Source of the DNA: Balneola sp.
GTDB taxonomy: Bacteria > Bacteroidota > Rhodothermia > Balneolales > Balneolaceae
Direction: 5' to 3'
Length of the DNA stretch: 64,000 nt
NCBI GenBank assembly: GCA_003712055.1
Contig: RHLJ01000003.1
Span: forward strand, 186,001-250,000
Positions 53,901 through 61,563 of this stretch are shown one piece after another. Below the pieces are notes generated by a model. That model was not told the origin of the DNA. It saw nothing but the letters and a program-made list of their open reading frames with translations, and did no database searches. The first letter of the stretch is position 1; each line of letters opens with the position of its first letter. A program made the position numbers and the translations under genes.

Positions 53901-54169
53901 GAAATATCTACGGTTTGTTCATTCTCTTTAAAACCTAAAAACCTGGTTATTATCGTGTATGTACCTACTGGTACATTGTTTAATGAATATTGTCCTTCGC
54001 TATTTGATGTTGTGCCTCGATCGAGCTCAACAATATAAATACTAGCACCTGCAAGGGGTTCCTGATCACTATCTTCTACTACTCCTGATATAGATCCGGT
54101 TTGTGCAAATGCTGTACCGCTTAGCACTGAAATGGCCAAAATTGCTAATAAATGTAGCTTTTTCGTCAT
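50906..54169 (-). CDS. SusC/RagA-family TonB-dependent receptor
   Basis: A 1087-residue outer-membrane receptor. Signal peptide at 1-22. A carboxypeptidase regulatory-like domain (about 25-105, SISGVVEDSDQEPLAGASIYI) is followed by a plug (about 115-235: KKLAMDVSSVDEQSIQKVPA, IILRGINTMGTSRPMILIDG, VKGAAAATLYGAQGANGVIQI) and a long beta-barrel. It imports a nutrient with energy from TonB, together with the SusD partner. It lies 143 bp downstream of a response regulator gene on the same strand. Substrate unknown. Confidence 0.95.
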   Translation of the reverse strand: MTKKLHLLAILAISVLSGTAFAQTGSISGVVEDSDQEPLAGASIYIVELDRGTTSNSEGQYSLNNVPVGTYTIITRFLGFKENEQTVDISSGLNLLDITLEDDIVGFDEVIVTGTGSAVSKKKLAMDVSSVDEQSIQKVPAYTLSSSLSGKIAGSTITPNGAPGAPSAIILRGINTMGTSRPMILIDGVEIDASSTAAGSGSDQYSRLSDIDFSNVERIEVVKGAAAATLYGAQGANGVIQIFTKSGTNGQTRIDASTTWSFDQLDESRTVSKATNFHAYPTDANGNIIGLAFNENTGIWTVPATEANSTTDQPYTGYDDGTGNIVPLTIYDDYLGEFYQTGISQNHQISISGGNEVTTYLVSGSFLGQEGIEQDINFERMSFRLNTTTRLRDDLTMSLRTNLVNSDRSGVSESGDNIESGLNNLLGTAPFIDPLWQDENGFFATKFTSGSVSTNGLFFKQIQELNTGSKRFLGNLNLKYNPTRFLEIDYKFGLDGYYNEFNRIQDNVTLFEDPTTGDNEVVILNPDGFSQRIGRTNYFYNSIVDVLLKSDLDRDFSLGIPVQSTTLMKFDWRRNDFTSTTAQSDGLPAGLPLTTIRAGATDISDEFQSTFITYGYLLNQRFDIDDYAGFSGGFRADKSSAFGEAAELRYFPRGDAYLRLSGFDFWDNMSPFVPEFKLRVAYGEAGTQPGAFDRFITLNQGNIGVSGTFNTPGTSSNPAIVEEESAELEFGADLSFDLGDTWFQAIGISATYWNRENSGVIQSLAVAPSTGSQAVLDNTIDLEATGFDLSLNSLVYNSQNFNWLANLNFGTSESTVANISNGEDLILSVSNNFDFIFREGERYGVFFGFHPLESLDEIDPTTNARYIAEADEGNFVIVDGAVVNRFSKRIQMRSEREVIGDPTPDFSLSFRNDFTIRRNLEVVFQVDWVQGFDILNGTKWWMFNAGTHEEFEDRVLIDGDEVVGQPIFDLNGDPLTQIARVDGSEPQAWRNYHASKRNGLTSYFIEDGSFVKLREVSVSYDLTSMVAQHGIKNLRLGVTGRNLLTLTGYEGFDPEVSQANEDSRFRGVDLFTYPNYRTFSFNVSLGL

Positions 54170-54312
54170 AATTTCCTCTACTATTATTGAATAATTAGCG
54201 CCGGTTTATAGCGCACTGATTCAAATATTAGAGGTGCTCAAAAGCACTTAAAAAGAAATGTGACAAGCGGATATATGAAGGGACGAGCCGCTGTCTGGCG
54301 GGTTCATAATTA

Positions 54313-55062
54313 CTAAATATTTTGGATAAGCTCTTTATAATTACGACTCATCTTAAGTTCGCCTCCATTTTTCATTACTACTTTATAGTCTCCATATGAC
54401 CACTCTTCGATATGATCTACATAATCAAGGTTTACTATAGTCGAACGGTGTATCTGAAAGAATTTAGTCCTGTTTAACCGCTTAAGAATTCCACTCAATG
54501 TAGTGCGATGTAAATGCTTCTTCTTTTCCGTTACTATATGTACATAATTTCCAGAAGCTTCTACCCATAAAATATCTTTCGACTGAACGATATAAATACT
54601 TCCTCCACTTTTAAGTACAAACCTACTCGGTTCTGATTCCCCTTGTGCTCTTTCTAATAAAAATTTCTCCAGCCTTTCCGTTACTATGTCTTCTGAACTA
54701 CTCTTGATCCGCTCCCTTACTTTATCTAGCGCCAATGAAAGCCTTTCTTTGTCGAAAGGCTTATGAATATAATCCAGTGCATTTACCTCAAATGCTTTGA
54801 CCGCATATTCGCTAAATGCTGTGACGAAAATTACCATAGGCATTGATGAACCGCTTAGATTTGTAAGTACATCAAAGCCATTCAGCTCCGGCATCTCAAT
54901 ATCCAGAAAAATTAAATCGGGCTTTATACTTTCGATTGCTTCTATAGCCTCAATTCCATTTCTACATACTTCGGTTACCTGTAAACCTTGCTCCTGGCTG
55001 AGCATGTATTTTAACCTGTTCCGGGCATGTTCTTCATCGTCTATGATTATTGTTCTTATCAT
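54313..55062 (-). CDS. LytTR-family response regulator
   Basis: A 249-residue response regulator. Receiver domain with acidic pair D8-D9, phosphoacceptor D54 in LIFLDIEMPELNG, FVTAFSEYAVKAF and Lys in DYIHKPFDKERL. LytTR domain (about 150-248) with WVEASGNYVHIVTEKKKHLH and QIHRSTIVNLDYVDHIEEW. ATG at 55062 overlaps the end of the kinase gene by 29 bp, so they are translated together. It probably controls the susCD-type genes that follow (inference from order). Confidence 0.95.
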   Translation of the reverse strand: MIRTIIIDDEEHARNRLKYMLSQEQGLQVTEVCRNGIEAIEAIESIKPDLIFLDIEMPELNGFDVLTNLSGSSMPMVIFVTAFSEYAVKAFEVNALDYIHKPFDKERLSLALDKVRERIKSSSEDIVTERLEKFLLERAQGESEPSRFVLKSGGSIYIVQSKDILWVEASGNYVHIVTEKKKHLHRTTLSGILKRLNRTKFFQIHRSTIVNLDYVDHIEEWSYGDYKVVMKNGGELKMSRNYKELIQNI

Positions 55063-56167
55063 CCTTCGTTAGCTTATTCCTGGGGATTTTAATAAGTGAG
55101 ATACATCCTCCTTCTTCAGGAAATGTAATTTTCAGATCGCCTGACTCACCGTAATAAATAGTGAGGCGTTCTTTTATATTCTTTAGCCCTACTCCCCATT
55201 TTTCGCTTTTAAGCTCGCTCATTCGCGATTGTTCAATCCCATCATCTTTAACCTCGATATACAGGTTTGCATCGTCTAGATAAGTAGATATTCGAATCGT
55301 ACACTTCTTTATTGATTTCCCAACTCCGTGCTTTATTGAGTTTTCAACTAATGGCTGTATCAAATAACATGGGATCTTCGATGACTTTGTCGCATCATCA
55401 ATGCTGAGCTTAATTGAAAGGCGTTCGGGAAACCTTGATTTCTCGATATCCAGGTATTTCTCCAGAAAATCTATTTCTGCTTCGATGGTACATGAATTAG
55501 GTCTGTTTTGGTCGAAGGTACTTTTGATCAAATCCTCCAGCCGATCAAGTGTGCTAATTGCTTTTTCCGGATTTGAGTGAATCAGGAAATCAACCATATT
55601 AAGTGTATTGAACAGAAAATGAGGCTTCAATTGTGCCTTTAGGGCTGATAAGGTTGCATTATTCAGTTGAGCCTCTAGCTCATTGTTTCGCTCAGTAGTT
55701 TCTGCCAACTCTTTATAATAATCCTGCAATCCGGAAAGAGTGGCAATTCCCCAGTAAAGAAGAAATGCCATTGAGCCCGAAACAATGAATTGTCTTCTTA
55801 AAACACTTACCACCATTTCCAGGCCTTCTGAGAAAAAGTTATACCCATCTATTGCTGAACGTAAAAACTGAACTAAAAAAGTAAAAACTGCCACATAGAC
55901 TATGCTGAGTATAAAATGAATAGCAATATTCTTTAAGCTTTTGAACAGTGAAAATCTCGATGAGATGATGACCAGAATTGGGAAAAAAAGTACTGGGATA
56001 AGGATGTATAACATGGTATACATAACCACCCTTTGGAGAGAGGAATTTTGAAAGTAGTCGATGAAGTACAGATTTACCCCAAAAACTAGTAAAAGAAAAA
56101 TTCCAGCTAAAAGGATCAGCCCATTCTTCACTTCTTTTATATAGGTAAGATTTTTTAACAGAATCAT
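55034..56167 (-). CDS. LytS-type sensor histidine kinase
   Basis: A 377-residue membrane kinase. About four membrane helices (14-36, 48-70, 80-102 and 128-147) and a coiled coil (about 150-178) come before the phosphoacceptor H183 in KAQLKPHFLFNTLNMV. The ATPase has N-box LVENSIKHGVGKS, DDGIEQSR and G-box GVGLKNIKERLTIYYG. It overlaps the preceding degenerate homologue by 4 bp and the regulator by 29 bp. All catalytic elements appear present, unlike its neighbour. Confidence 0.95.
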   Translation of the reverse strand: MILLKNLTYIKEVKNGLILLAGIFLLLVFGVNLYFIDYFQNSSLQRVVMYTMLYILIPVLFFPILVIISSRFSLFKSLKNIAIHFILSIVYVAVFTFLVQFLRSAIDGYNFFSEGLEMVVSVLRRQFIVSGSMAFLLYWGIATLSGLQDYYKELAETTERNNELEAQLNNATLSALKAQLKPHFLFNTLNMVDFLIHSNPEKAISTLDRLEDLIKSTFDQNRPNSCTIEAEIDFLEKYLDIEKSRFPERLSIKLSIDDATKSSKIPCYLIQPLVENSIKHGVGKSIKKCTIRISTYLDDANLYIEVKDDGIEQSRMSELKSEKWGVGLKNIKERLTIYYGESGDLKITFPEEGGCISLIKIPRNKLTKDDKNNNHRR

Positions 56168-57243
56168 TCTCGTTTCTCCCGTTTTGAGCTTATTGCCAGC
56201 ACCAACGCCTGATCTTCTATATATGAATAGAATTCACTATCCCGGTTTAACTGGGTAAGGTTAGCTTCGATCACTTTTGTAAGTGGTTCCTTTTCCAAAA
56301 ATTCGAGTAAACCCTCTGTAGTAGATATGGGTTCTACCCTTAGGGCAATGGTTAATCTCTTCTTATCTATTTTATTGGCCTGATATCCCAGAGTATCAAA
56401 ACCGTTTAAATACGCGGTATACTTCCCAAAAATAAGCTCCTCGATAAGTGGGATAAGTAGAATAATCGGCGGCACTTTCTCATCTATCTCAAGTTTGCTC
56501 ACATTGGTTTTTATATTAAGAGTAACCTCTTTCCGCAGCTTTAGTATCTCTGAATAAAGTTCGAAAAGCTTCGTTTCCTCCATCAATGGATTGTACCCCC
56601 TCTCCATATTATCAACCAGTTTTCGCAACAAACCAGCCATTGAAATGACCATTTGCGAAGCTAGTTCACTGTTTTCCTTGGTCTTTTCTTTTATATATAA
56701 AAGGTTTGGATAGATAATCTCTGGGTTTAGCTTGAGCTCTAATTCACTCATCTTTGCTCGTTGCAATTCAAGCTTTAACTCAGATTCCTTCACCATTTCT
56801 TTTCCGTGTAGCCTGGCTTTTATAACTCCTCCTGCAATTCCAATCATAGTTATATAACACAGGTATCTCATCTCAAGAAAAGCCATAAAATCTCTCTCTA
56901 CCCTGATATAATTAAACTCCGTACCGAAGAAAACGGAGTTTACAAAAACCTGCCAAATGGCATGTATCACAAATATGGAAGCAGAGAAAAGTACATGCAG
57001 CAAAAAGGATCGGATGGTTAAGGAAGAAAAGAATTCGGGCCTTCTTCTACTTATCCAAAGAATGATTAACAGCGATATGCCTAGTGGCAAGAATGCTAAT
57101 CCTTCAACAAGAAATACACCAAAATATCCAAATTCAACGTTGTCGAAACTGGCAACCACAAGACTGGTAAGTACCGCATTATAAATGGTAAACACCGTGG
57201 CAGCTACCGCTACAATTATGTAATCTTTTCGACTTGTTAACAT
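56164..57243 (-). CDS. degenerate LytS-type kinase homologue (pseudokinase) with His-to-Glu change
   Basis: A 359-residue membrane protein laid out like the kinase after it: about four helices (8-32, 41-64, 80-105 and 127-142), a coiled coil (about 148-170), then a core. Where LytS kinases have PHFLFN, this one has NPEIIYPNL, with E175 (codon GAG, 56719-56721) at the phosphoacceptor position. The N-box is LIEELIFGKYTAY in place of LVENxIKHG, and no G-box is seen. So it should not autophosphorylate; it may modulate or partner the intact kinase, a role inferred from the 4-bp overlap and shared layout. Confidence 0.75.
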   Translation of the reverse strand: MLTSRKDYIIVAVAATVFTIYNAVLTSLVVASFDNVEFGYFGVFLVEGLAFLPLGISLLIILWISRRRPEFFSSLTIRSFLLHVLFSASIFVIHAIWQVFVNSVFFGTEFNYIRVERDFMAFLEMRYLCYITMIGIAGGVIKARLHGKEMVKESELKLELQRAKMSELELKLNPEIIYPNLLYIKEKTKENSELASQMVISMAGLLRKLVDNMERGYNPLMEETKLFELYSEILKLRKEVTLNIKTNVSKLEIDEKVPPIILLIPLIEELIFGKYTAYLNGFDTLGYQANKIDKKRLTIALRVEPISTTEGLLEFLEKEPLTKVIEANLTQLNRDSEFYSYIEDQALVLAISSKREKRE

Positions 57244-57342
57244 ATTAAAAAAAGGAAATATGCTGCTTTACTATTCGTTAAACGCACTGTTTGTGACGAA
57301 TAGCTATTTATTGATGACAGAAGACCAAGCTATATTAACGGG

Positions 57343-57522
57343 CTACTGATCACATTCATGCCTATCCTTAAGTTTTTTTTGAATTTCTTCGATAAAGGCA
57401 CTTTTTAGGCCTTCAATATCTACAATGGGACGAGTGGTGAACTGAAAAGACGCGTTAATTTTTGTTAGAAAATGTTTCGGGATACATAGGTTTGTAAATG
57501 ATTTCTGATAAATCACACGCAA
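57343..57522 (-). CDS. doubtful 59-codon reading frame, possible remnant
   Basis: An open frame from TTG at 57522 to TAG at 57343 encodes a protein-like segment (QFTTRPIVDIEGLKSAFIEE then IQKKLKDRHECDQ). There is no ribosome site and the start falls in the terminator. It could be the decayed end of a lost gene. Listed so it can be searched. Confidence 0.2.
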   Translation of the reverse strand: MRVIYQKSFTNLCIPKHFLTKINASFQFTTRPIVDIEGLKSAFIEEIQKKLKDRHECDQ

Positions 57523-57558
57523 ACAAAAAAGGCGGTTTAAAAACCGCCTTTTTTGTTT
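57521..57558 (-). terminator. strong symmetric terminator after the TonB receptor gene
   Basis: AAACAAAAAAGGCGGTTT and its exact inverse AAACCGCCTTTTTTGTTT are separated by 2 nt. The hairpin starts just past the receptor stop at 57560 and ends in T residues on the minus strand. Confidence 0.92.
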
Positions 57559-57559
57559 C

Positions 57560-59959
57560 TCAGAATTCCCACTTTATTTGAAACAGAAAATTCCTTTCTG
57601 CTTGTGGGTAGAAATAATTAAAACGTTGTTCTCCACCAGCAAAAAAGCCAAATGTGTACCCATTGGTTTCATACTCGGTGTCGAGGATATTATTTATTAG
57701 CAACGTTCCAGTGATAGATTCAACAAACTCAAACCTATCTACTGTATAACTAAGTCTAAGATCATTTGCAAAGTAGGGATCGATAGATCGGTCGGTATCT
57801 TCTGTATTATCTAAATATTGACGGGAAACGTATTTAGATGATAGTTCTGCTACAAATCCCGAATTGGAAAAACTCAGAACTGAATTTGAAATCACATTCG
57901 GTGAGAAAGAAATGTCTGTATTGGTGAAAATTCTTTCAACCTGTCCTCCATTGTCATAATCGTCAATGAACTCAGATATTTTATCGATTTTATTTTGACT
58001 GAAGGTAGCATTTACGGCCCATTGAAGATTGTCATTAATTTGAACTGCTCCTTCAAGCTCAACCCCTACTCTGTAACTTTGATCAACATTGTCTCTGGTA
58101 TAAGCCCCTACATCGTTTACCTGTCCTGTAAGTACCAATTGATTTTGATAAAACATACCATAAGTACTCAATCCAATAACTACTCTATCCAGTTCTTTGG
58201 TGTATCCTACTTCTAAGTTATATAATGTCTCATGCTCAGGGCGGCTCTCCGGGGTTGAGTCTACATATTCATTTCTAGTAGGTTCTTTATTTGCTACTCC
58301 AAAAGAGATAAATGCCCGGTCACCTTTATAATTCCTATAGACTATACCGGCTTTAGGATTGAAGAAAGTAAGCTTGTCACTTTGATCAATTGCTAGCTGC
58401 CCGGTTCCATCATTCCCAAAGAAATCATAATTAATCGTTCGAACCTGAGCATCGAGATATGCATTAAAGTTCGTACCAAGTAGGTAATTGAGTTTAGCGT
58501 ACAAGTTCATATCTAATTTATCGGCATCATTATCGTAGTAACGATCTTCTGTTTCGCTATCTCCTGCAAAGCGCGCCCAAATTACTTCTCCAAAATGAGC
58601 CCCATCATATTGATGGATTCCTCCACCAACGGTTAAATCCCAATCGGTAGTTCTATACTTTGATGAAAACACACCCCCATAGAAATCATTATCCAGCCAT
58701 CTTCGGCGAACTAAATCAGATGTAGTTGGACCTGGGCCGGTGACAGTTATTCCATAATCATCTAGATCTTCATCGGCTTTGTATTCTTCAAAATAACCCT
58801 GTCCTTTGGTGTAGTGTAGGGAAGCATTTGCAACCCAGTCGCTGGTTAATTCATACGAATAGTGCAGCTGATAATAGTCCTGACGATAATTATCTACCTG
58901 ATTTTCATATGGATCACCATCTTTCTCTGTACCTGCTTCGTTAAATGTACGGTTACCACTTTCAAGTACGCTTTGTTCCACTCCATACCATGCCTGATAA
59001 GTGATCTCTTTTCCTGAAAATACATCCGCTCTCAGGATACTTCTTTCTCCACGCTTTGAACCAGATAAATAAAAAGAATTCAGGTCTGCACTAGCGCGAT
59101 CGATATATCCATCCGAAAGTATTTTCGATAACCTTCCCTCGAACATCCAACCATTTTCCATTAGGCCTGAACCAAGCTGAATATTTGCTTTACGAGTATT
59201 GAATGAACCCAAACCAGTATTCACTTCTGCAAAGGCGTCCGTTCGGGAGGTGTTGGTTTGAAGGTTTATAGATCCTCCAAAAGCTGCCGCTCCATTCGTT
59301 GAAGTACCAACCCCGCGTTGTATTTGAATGTTTTCGATAGAAGAAGCTATGTCAGGCAAATCAACCCAGAAAACCCCATGCGATTCGGCATCGTTAACCG
59401 GAATTCCATTAATCGTAACGTTGATTCGAGCGGGATCCACTCCTCGAATTCTGATACCAGTATAGCCAATTCCCGCTCCTGCGTCAGATGTAGTTACTAC
59501 TGAGGGTGCAAAGTTTAAAAGAAAGGGGACATCCTGACCGAGGTTACGTTCTTCAAGTTCTTCTTTGCTTATATTAGTAAATGTAAATGGTGTACTTTCA
59601 TCCACCCGGGTGGCCTGAACTATTAACCCAGAAAAAGGAGACGCAACTCCATACTCCAGGTAAACTTCTATCGAAGTCCCATTTTCTCCCAATTCAACAG
59701 TTTGTGTTTTGAAACCTAGAAATGAGATTTGAATTGTCTTCGGGCCAGAACCAGTTAGTTCTAATTCAAAATACCCCTCTTCATTTGTTGAGGTACCATT
59801 TTGAGTATTTACCTGAAGAATATTAGCCCCAACTAAGGGTTCTTTATCTTCTGCATCATATACATAGCCTGTAATAGTTTGAGCTGATGTAATAGTGCCG
59901 ATGAGTAGTAAAAAAATAGCCGTAAAAAGCGGCCTAGAAATGAATGTTTTTGAAAACAT
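57560..59959 (-). CDS. TonB-dependent receptor under TPP riboswitch control, likely thiamine-compound uptake
   Basis: A 799-residue outer-membrane receptor. I start it at the ATG at 59959, which has a GGAGG site (59965-59969) 5 nt upstream; a TTG four codons earlier (59971) overlaps that site. Signal peptide at about 1-26, carboxypeptidase regulatory-like domain (about 27-110, GYVYDAEDKEPLVGANIL), plug (about 115-230, FLLNFAPSVVTTSDAGAGIG, IRGVDPARINVTINGIPVND, IQRGVGTSTNGAAAFGGSINL in parts) and beta-barrel ending RNFLFQIKWEF. A TPP riboswitch lies 62 bp upstream, so it probably imports thiamine or a precursor. Other thiamine genes are not in the window. Confidence 0.93.
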   Translation of the reverse strand: MFSKTFISRPLFTAIFLLLIGTITSAQTITGYVYDAEDKEPLVGANILQVNTQNGTSTNEEGYFELELTGSGPKTIQISFLGFKTQTVELGENGTSIEVYLEYGVASPFSGLIVQATRVDESTPFTFTNISKEELEERNLGQDVPFLLNFAPSVVTTSDAGAGIGYTGIRIRGVDPARINVTINGIPVNDAESHGVFWVDLPDIASSIENIQIQRGVGTSTNGAAAFGGSINLQTNTSRTDAFAEVNTGLGSFNTRKANIQLGSGLMENGWMFEGRLSKILSDGYIDRASADLNSFYLSGSKRGERSILRADVFSGKEITYQAWYGVEQSVLESGNRTFNEAGTEKDGDPYENQVDNYRQDYYQLHYSYELTSDWVANASLHYTKGQGYFEEYKADEDLDDYGITVTGPGPTTSDLVRRRWLDNDFYGGVFSSKYRTTDWDLTVGGGIHQYDGAHFGEVIWARFAGDSETEDRYYDNDADKLDMNLYAKLNYLLGTNFNAYLDAQVRTINYDFFGNDGTGQLAIDQSDKLTFFNPKAGIVYRNYKGDRAFISFGVANKEPTRNEYVDSTPESRPEHETLYNLEVGYTKELDRVVIGLSTYGMFYQNQLVLTGQVNDVGAYTRDNVDQSYRVGVELEGAVQINDNLQWAVNATFSQNKIDKISEFIDDYDNGGQVERIFTNTDISFSPNVISNSVLSFSNSGFVAELSSKYVSRQYLDNTEDTDRSIDPYFANDLRLSYTVDRFEFVESITGTLLINNILDTEYETNGYTFGFFAGGEQRFNYFYPQAERNFLFQIKWEF

Positions 59960-59964
59960 CAATT

Positions 59965-59994
59965 CCTCCAATTAAGTGTTTAGGTTAATGGAGG
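59965..59994 (-). promoter_or_regulatory. Shine-Dalgarno-sequestering hairpin between riboswitch and start codon
   Basis: On the minus strand CCTCCATTAA (59985-59994) can pair with TTAATTGGAGG (59965-59975), with one bulged T. This buries the ribosome site GGAGG (59965-59969) of the receptor gene. The same CCTCC could instead pair with the GGAGGG at the 3' side of the TPP aptamer (about 60026-60031). That gives a plausible translational switch. Confidence 0.6.
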
Positions 59995-60020
59995 AGGTAA
60001 ACAAAGTAGCGAAAAGCACT

Positions 60021-60100
60021 GGTTTCCCTCCGCCGGTATTATCCGGATCAGGTTGTAGGGTATAATCTCAGCCGCTCCTGGTTTGAAGGGCACCCCTAAC
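60021..60100 (-). ncRNA. TPP (thiamine pyrophosphate) riboswitch
   Basis: On the minus strand the core conserved elements occur in order: GGGGTGCCC, the thi-box CTGAGA in GGCTGAGATTATACCC, ACCTGATCCGG, then ATAATACCGGCGGAGGGAAA. Spacing fits the usual three-way junction. It lies 62 bp upstream of the ATG of the TonB receptor gene (59959). Binding of TPP should switch the gene off. Confidence 0.96.
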
Positions 60101-60285
60101 CGTAATTTTAAACTACGTTTTTATCCAATAAAAAAATAGCGTCTGAAGAAGAAGCTATGGTATGTTGACTTTGCGACATAAGGATGAACCTTTTTAATGA
60201 AGTATTATTTAGATAAGTTTCTTCAATAAATCTTCATAAAGTGAAACTACTTTCTCGCTCAATTTTAAACCACACAAATCAATCC

Positions 60286-61554
60286 ATGAAGTTTCTTACT
60301 TGCGTTCTGGCCCTAATTTTCACTTTTCTTGCTTGCAATAACACTCAGAATCAGGATAAGCAGACTCTTTCGGTTAATATTACTCCTGAGGATATTGAGT
60401 CTCACATTACTTTTTTGGCTTCAGATGAATTGGAAGGTAGGGAAGCGGGTACAGCCAGTGAAGCTACCGCCGCTAACTATATTGCAGATCACTTCAGAGA
60501 TTTTGGCCTTGAGCCAGCCGGTGACGATCGTACTTTTTTCCAGGAATTCACCATAAACACTGCATTGCTTCGAAATCCACATTCAACTGATACTACAGGC
60601 GAAAAGCGACTTTCAAAAAATGTAGCCGGGCTTCTAAGAGGAAATGGGCAAAGTGATGAAGTTATCATCATTGGAGCACATTACGATCATCTTGGTTATG
60701 GAGAGTTTGGCTCGTTATACAGAGGTGATGTTCAGCGTATTCATAACGGCGCCGATGATAATGCCTCCGGAACTACCGGGCTTCTTGAACTGGCTCAATA
60801 TTTCTCTGAGCATCGTCCACAAAAGGATATTCTTTTCCTTGCTTTCTCCGGTGAAGAAATGGGTTTATTGGGCTCTGCGCATTATGTTGAAGAACCTACT
60901 ATAGACCTTGAAAATGCAATAGCCATGATCAATATGGATATGATTGGCCGGATGACTGATAAAAAACTTATCGTTTTTGGGGTAGGAACAGCAGAGAAAT
61001 GGGAAGCCATCCTGGATTCTGCTAATACCGGTGATTTGGCTTTAAACAAAGTAACCGATGGTACCGGAGCGAGCGATCATACCAGCTTTTACTATAAGAA
61101 TATTCCAGTACTGCACTATTTTACGGATACCCATTCTGATTACCACAAACCTTCAGACGATACTGAGTACGTCAATTTCAATGGAACCGCATTAGCTCTC
61201 CATCATCTGGTCAGGGTAATAGTTCAGCTTGATGAGCTGGATAAAACTGAACTCGAATTCATTGAAGCGCCTGGAGAACAAAGAAGAAGTATGAGACTAG
61301 AAGGCCCAACTTTAGGGGTACTACCCGATTATGGATATGATGGTAGGGGAATGAAAATTTCGGGAACCAACCCAGGTGGACCAGCAGCTAATGCGGGTTT
61401 GCTGGATGGGGATATTATTATAGGTTTGGCCGGGGATGAACTCAAAGATATATACGGCTACATGGAAAGCTTAAATAAGCTAGAGAAAGGACAATTAACC
61501 ACGATTACCATTCTTAGAGATGGCGAAGAAATGACGATGGATCTTCAATTATAA
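60286..61554 (+). CDS. lipoprotein M28-family metallopeptidase with PDZ domain
   Basis: A 422-residue exported zinc peptidase. The frame is open from a GTG at 60241, but an ATG at 60286 gives a lipoprotein signal (MKFLTCVLALIFTFLACNN, Cys about residue 17), so I start there. M28 metal ligands: HYDHLGYG, GADDNASGTTGLLELA, SGEEMGLLGSAHYVEE, NMDMIGR and THSDYHKPSDD. A PDZ domain (about 345-420, GGPAANAGLLDGDIIIGLAGDEL) follows. It is likely an aminopeptidase or carboxypeptidase on the outer membrane. Next gene begins 9 bp later. Confidence 0.92.
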   Translation: MKFLTCVLALIFTFLACNNTQNQDKQTLSVNITPEDIESHITFLASDELEGREAGTASEATAANYIADHFRDFGLEPAGDDRTFFQEFTINTALLRNPHSTDTTGEKRLSKNVAGLLRGNGQSDEVIIIGAHYDHLGYGEFGSLYRGDVQRIHNGADDNASGTTGLLELAQYFSEHRPQKDILFLAFSGEEMGLLGSAHYVEEPTIDLENAIAMINMDMIGRMTDKKLIVFGVGTAEKWEAILDSANTGDLALNKVTDGTGASDHTSFYYKNIPVLHYFTDTHSDYHKPSDDTEYVNFNGTALALHHLVRVIVQLDELDKTELEFIEAPGEQRRSMRLEGPTLGVLPDYGYDGRGMKISGTNPGGPAANAGLLDGDIIIGLAGDELKDIYGYMESLNKLEKGQLTTITILRDGEEMTMDLQL

Positions 61555-61563
61555 TGCAAGCAT

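Larger units (their letters stand above)
57244..57559. other. intergenic region between kinase operon and TonB receptor gene
   Basis: 316 bp holding the receptor terminator (57521-57558), a doubtful short minus-strand frame (57343-57522) and, by position, the promoter of the pseudokinase-kinase-regulator operon. No clear promoter boxes were identified. Confidence 0.4.

Noticed and set aside
54226-54250. GTGCT-TTTG-AGCAC hairpin before susC as a terminator of the kinase-regulator operon
   Set aside because: The stem is short and no T-tract follows on the minus strand, so it is not listed as a feature.
59960-59971. TTG at 59971 as the start of the TonB receptor
   Set aside because: It overlaps the GGAGG ribosome site that serves the ATG at 59959, so the ATG is the better start.
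60241-60285. GTG at 60241 as the start of the M28 peptidase
   Set aside because: The extra 15 residues would spoil the N-terminal lipoprotein signal that starts cleanly at 60286; not fully excluded.
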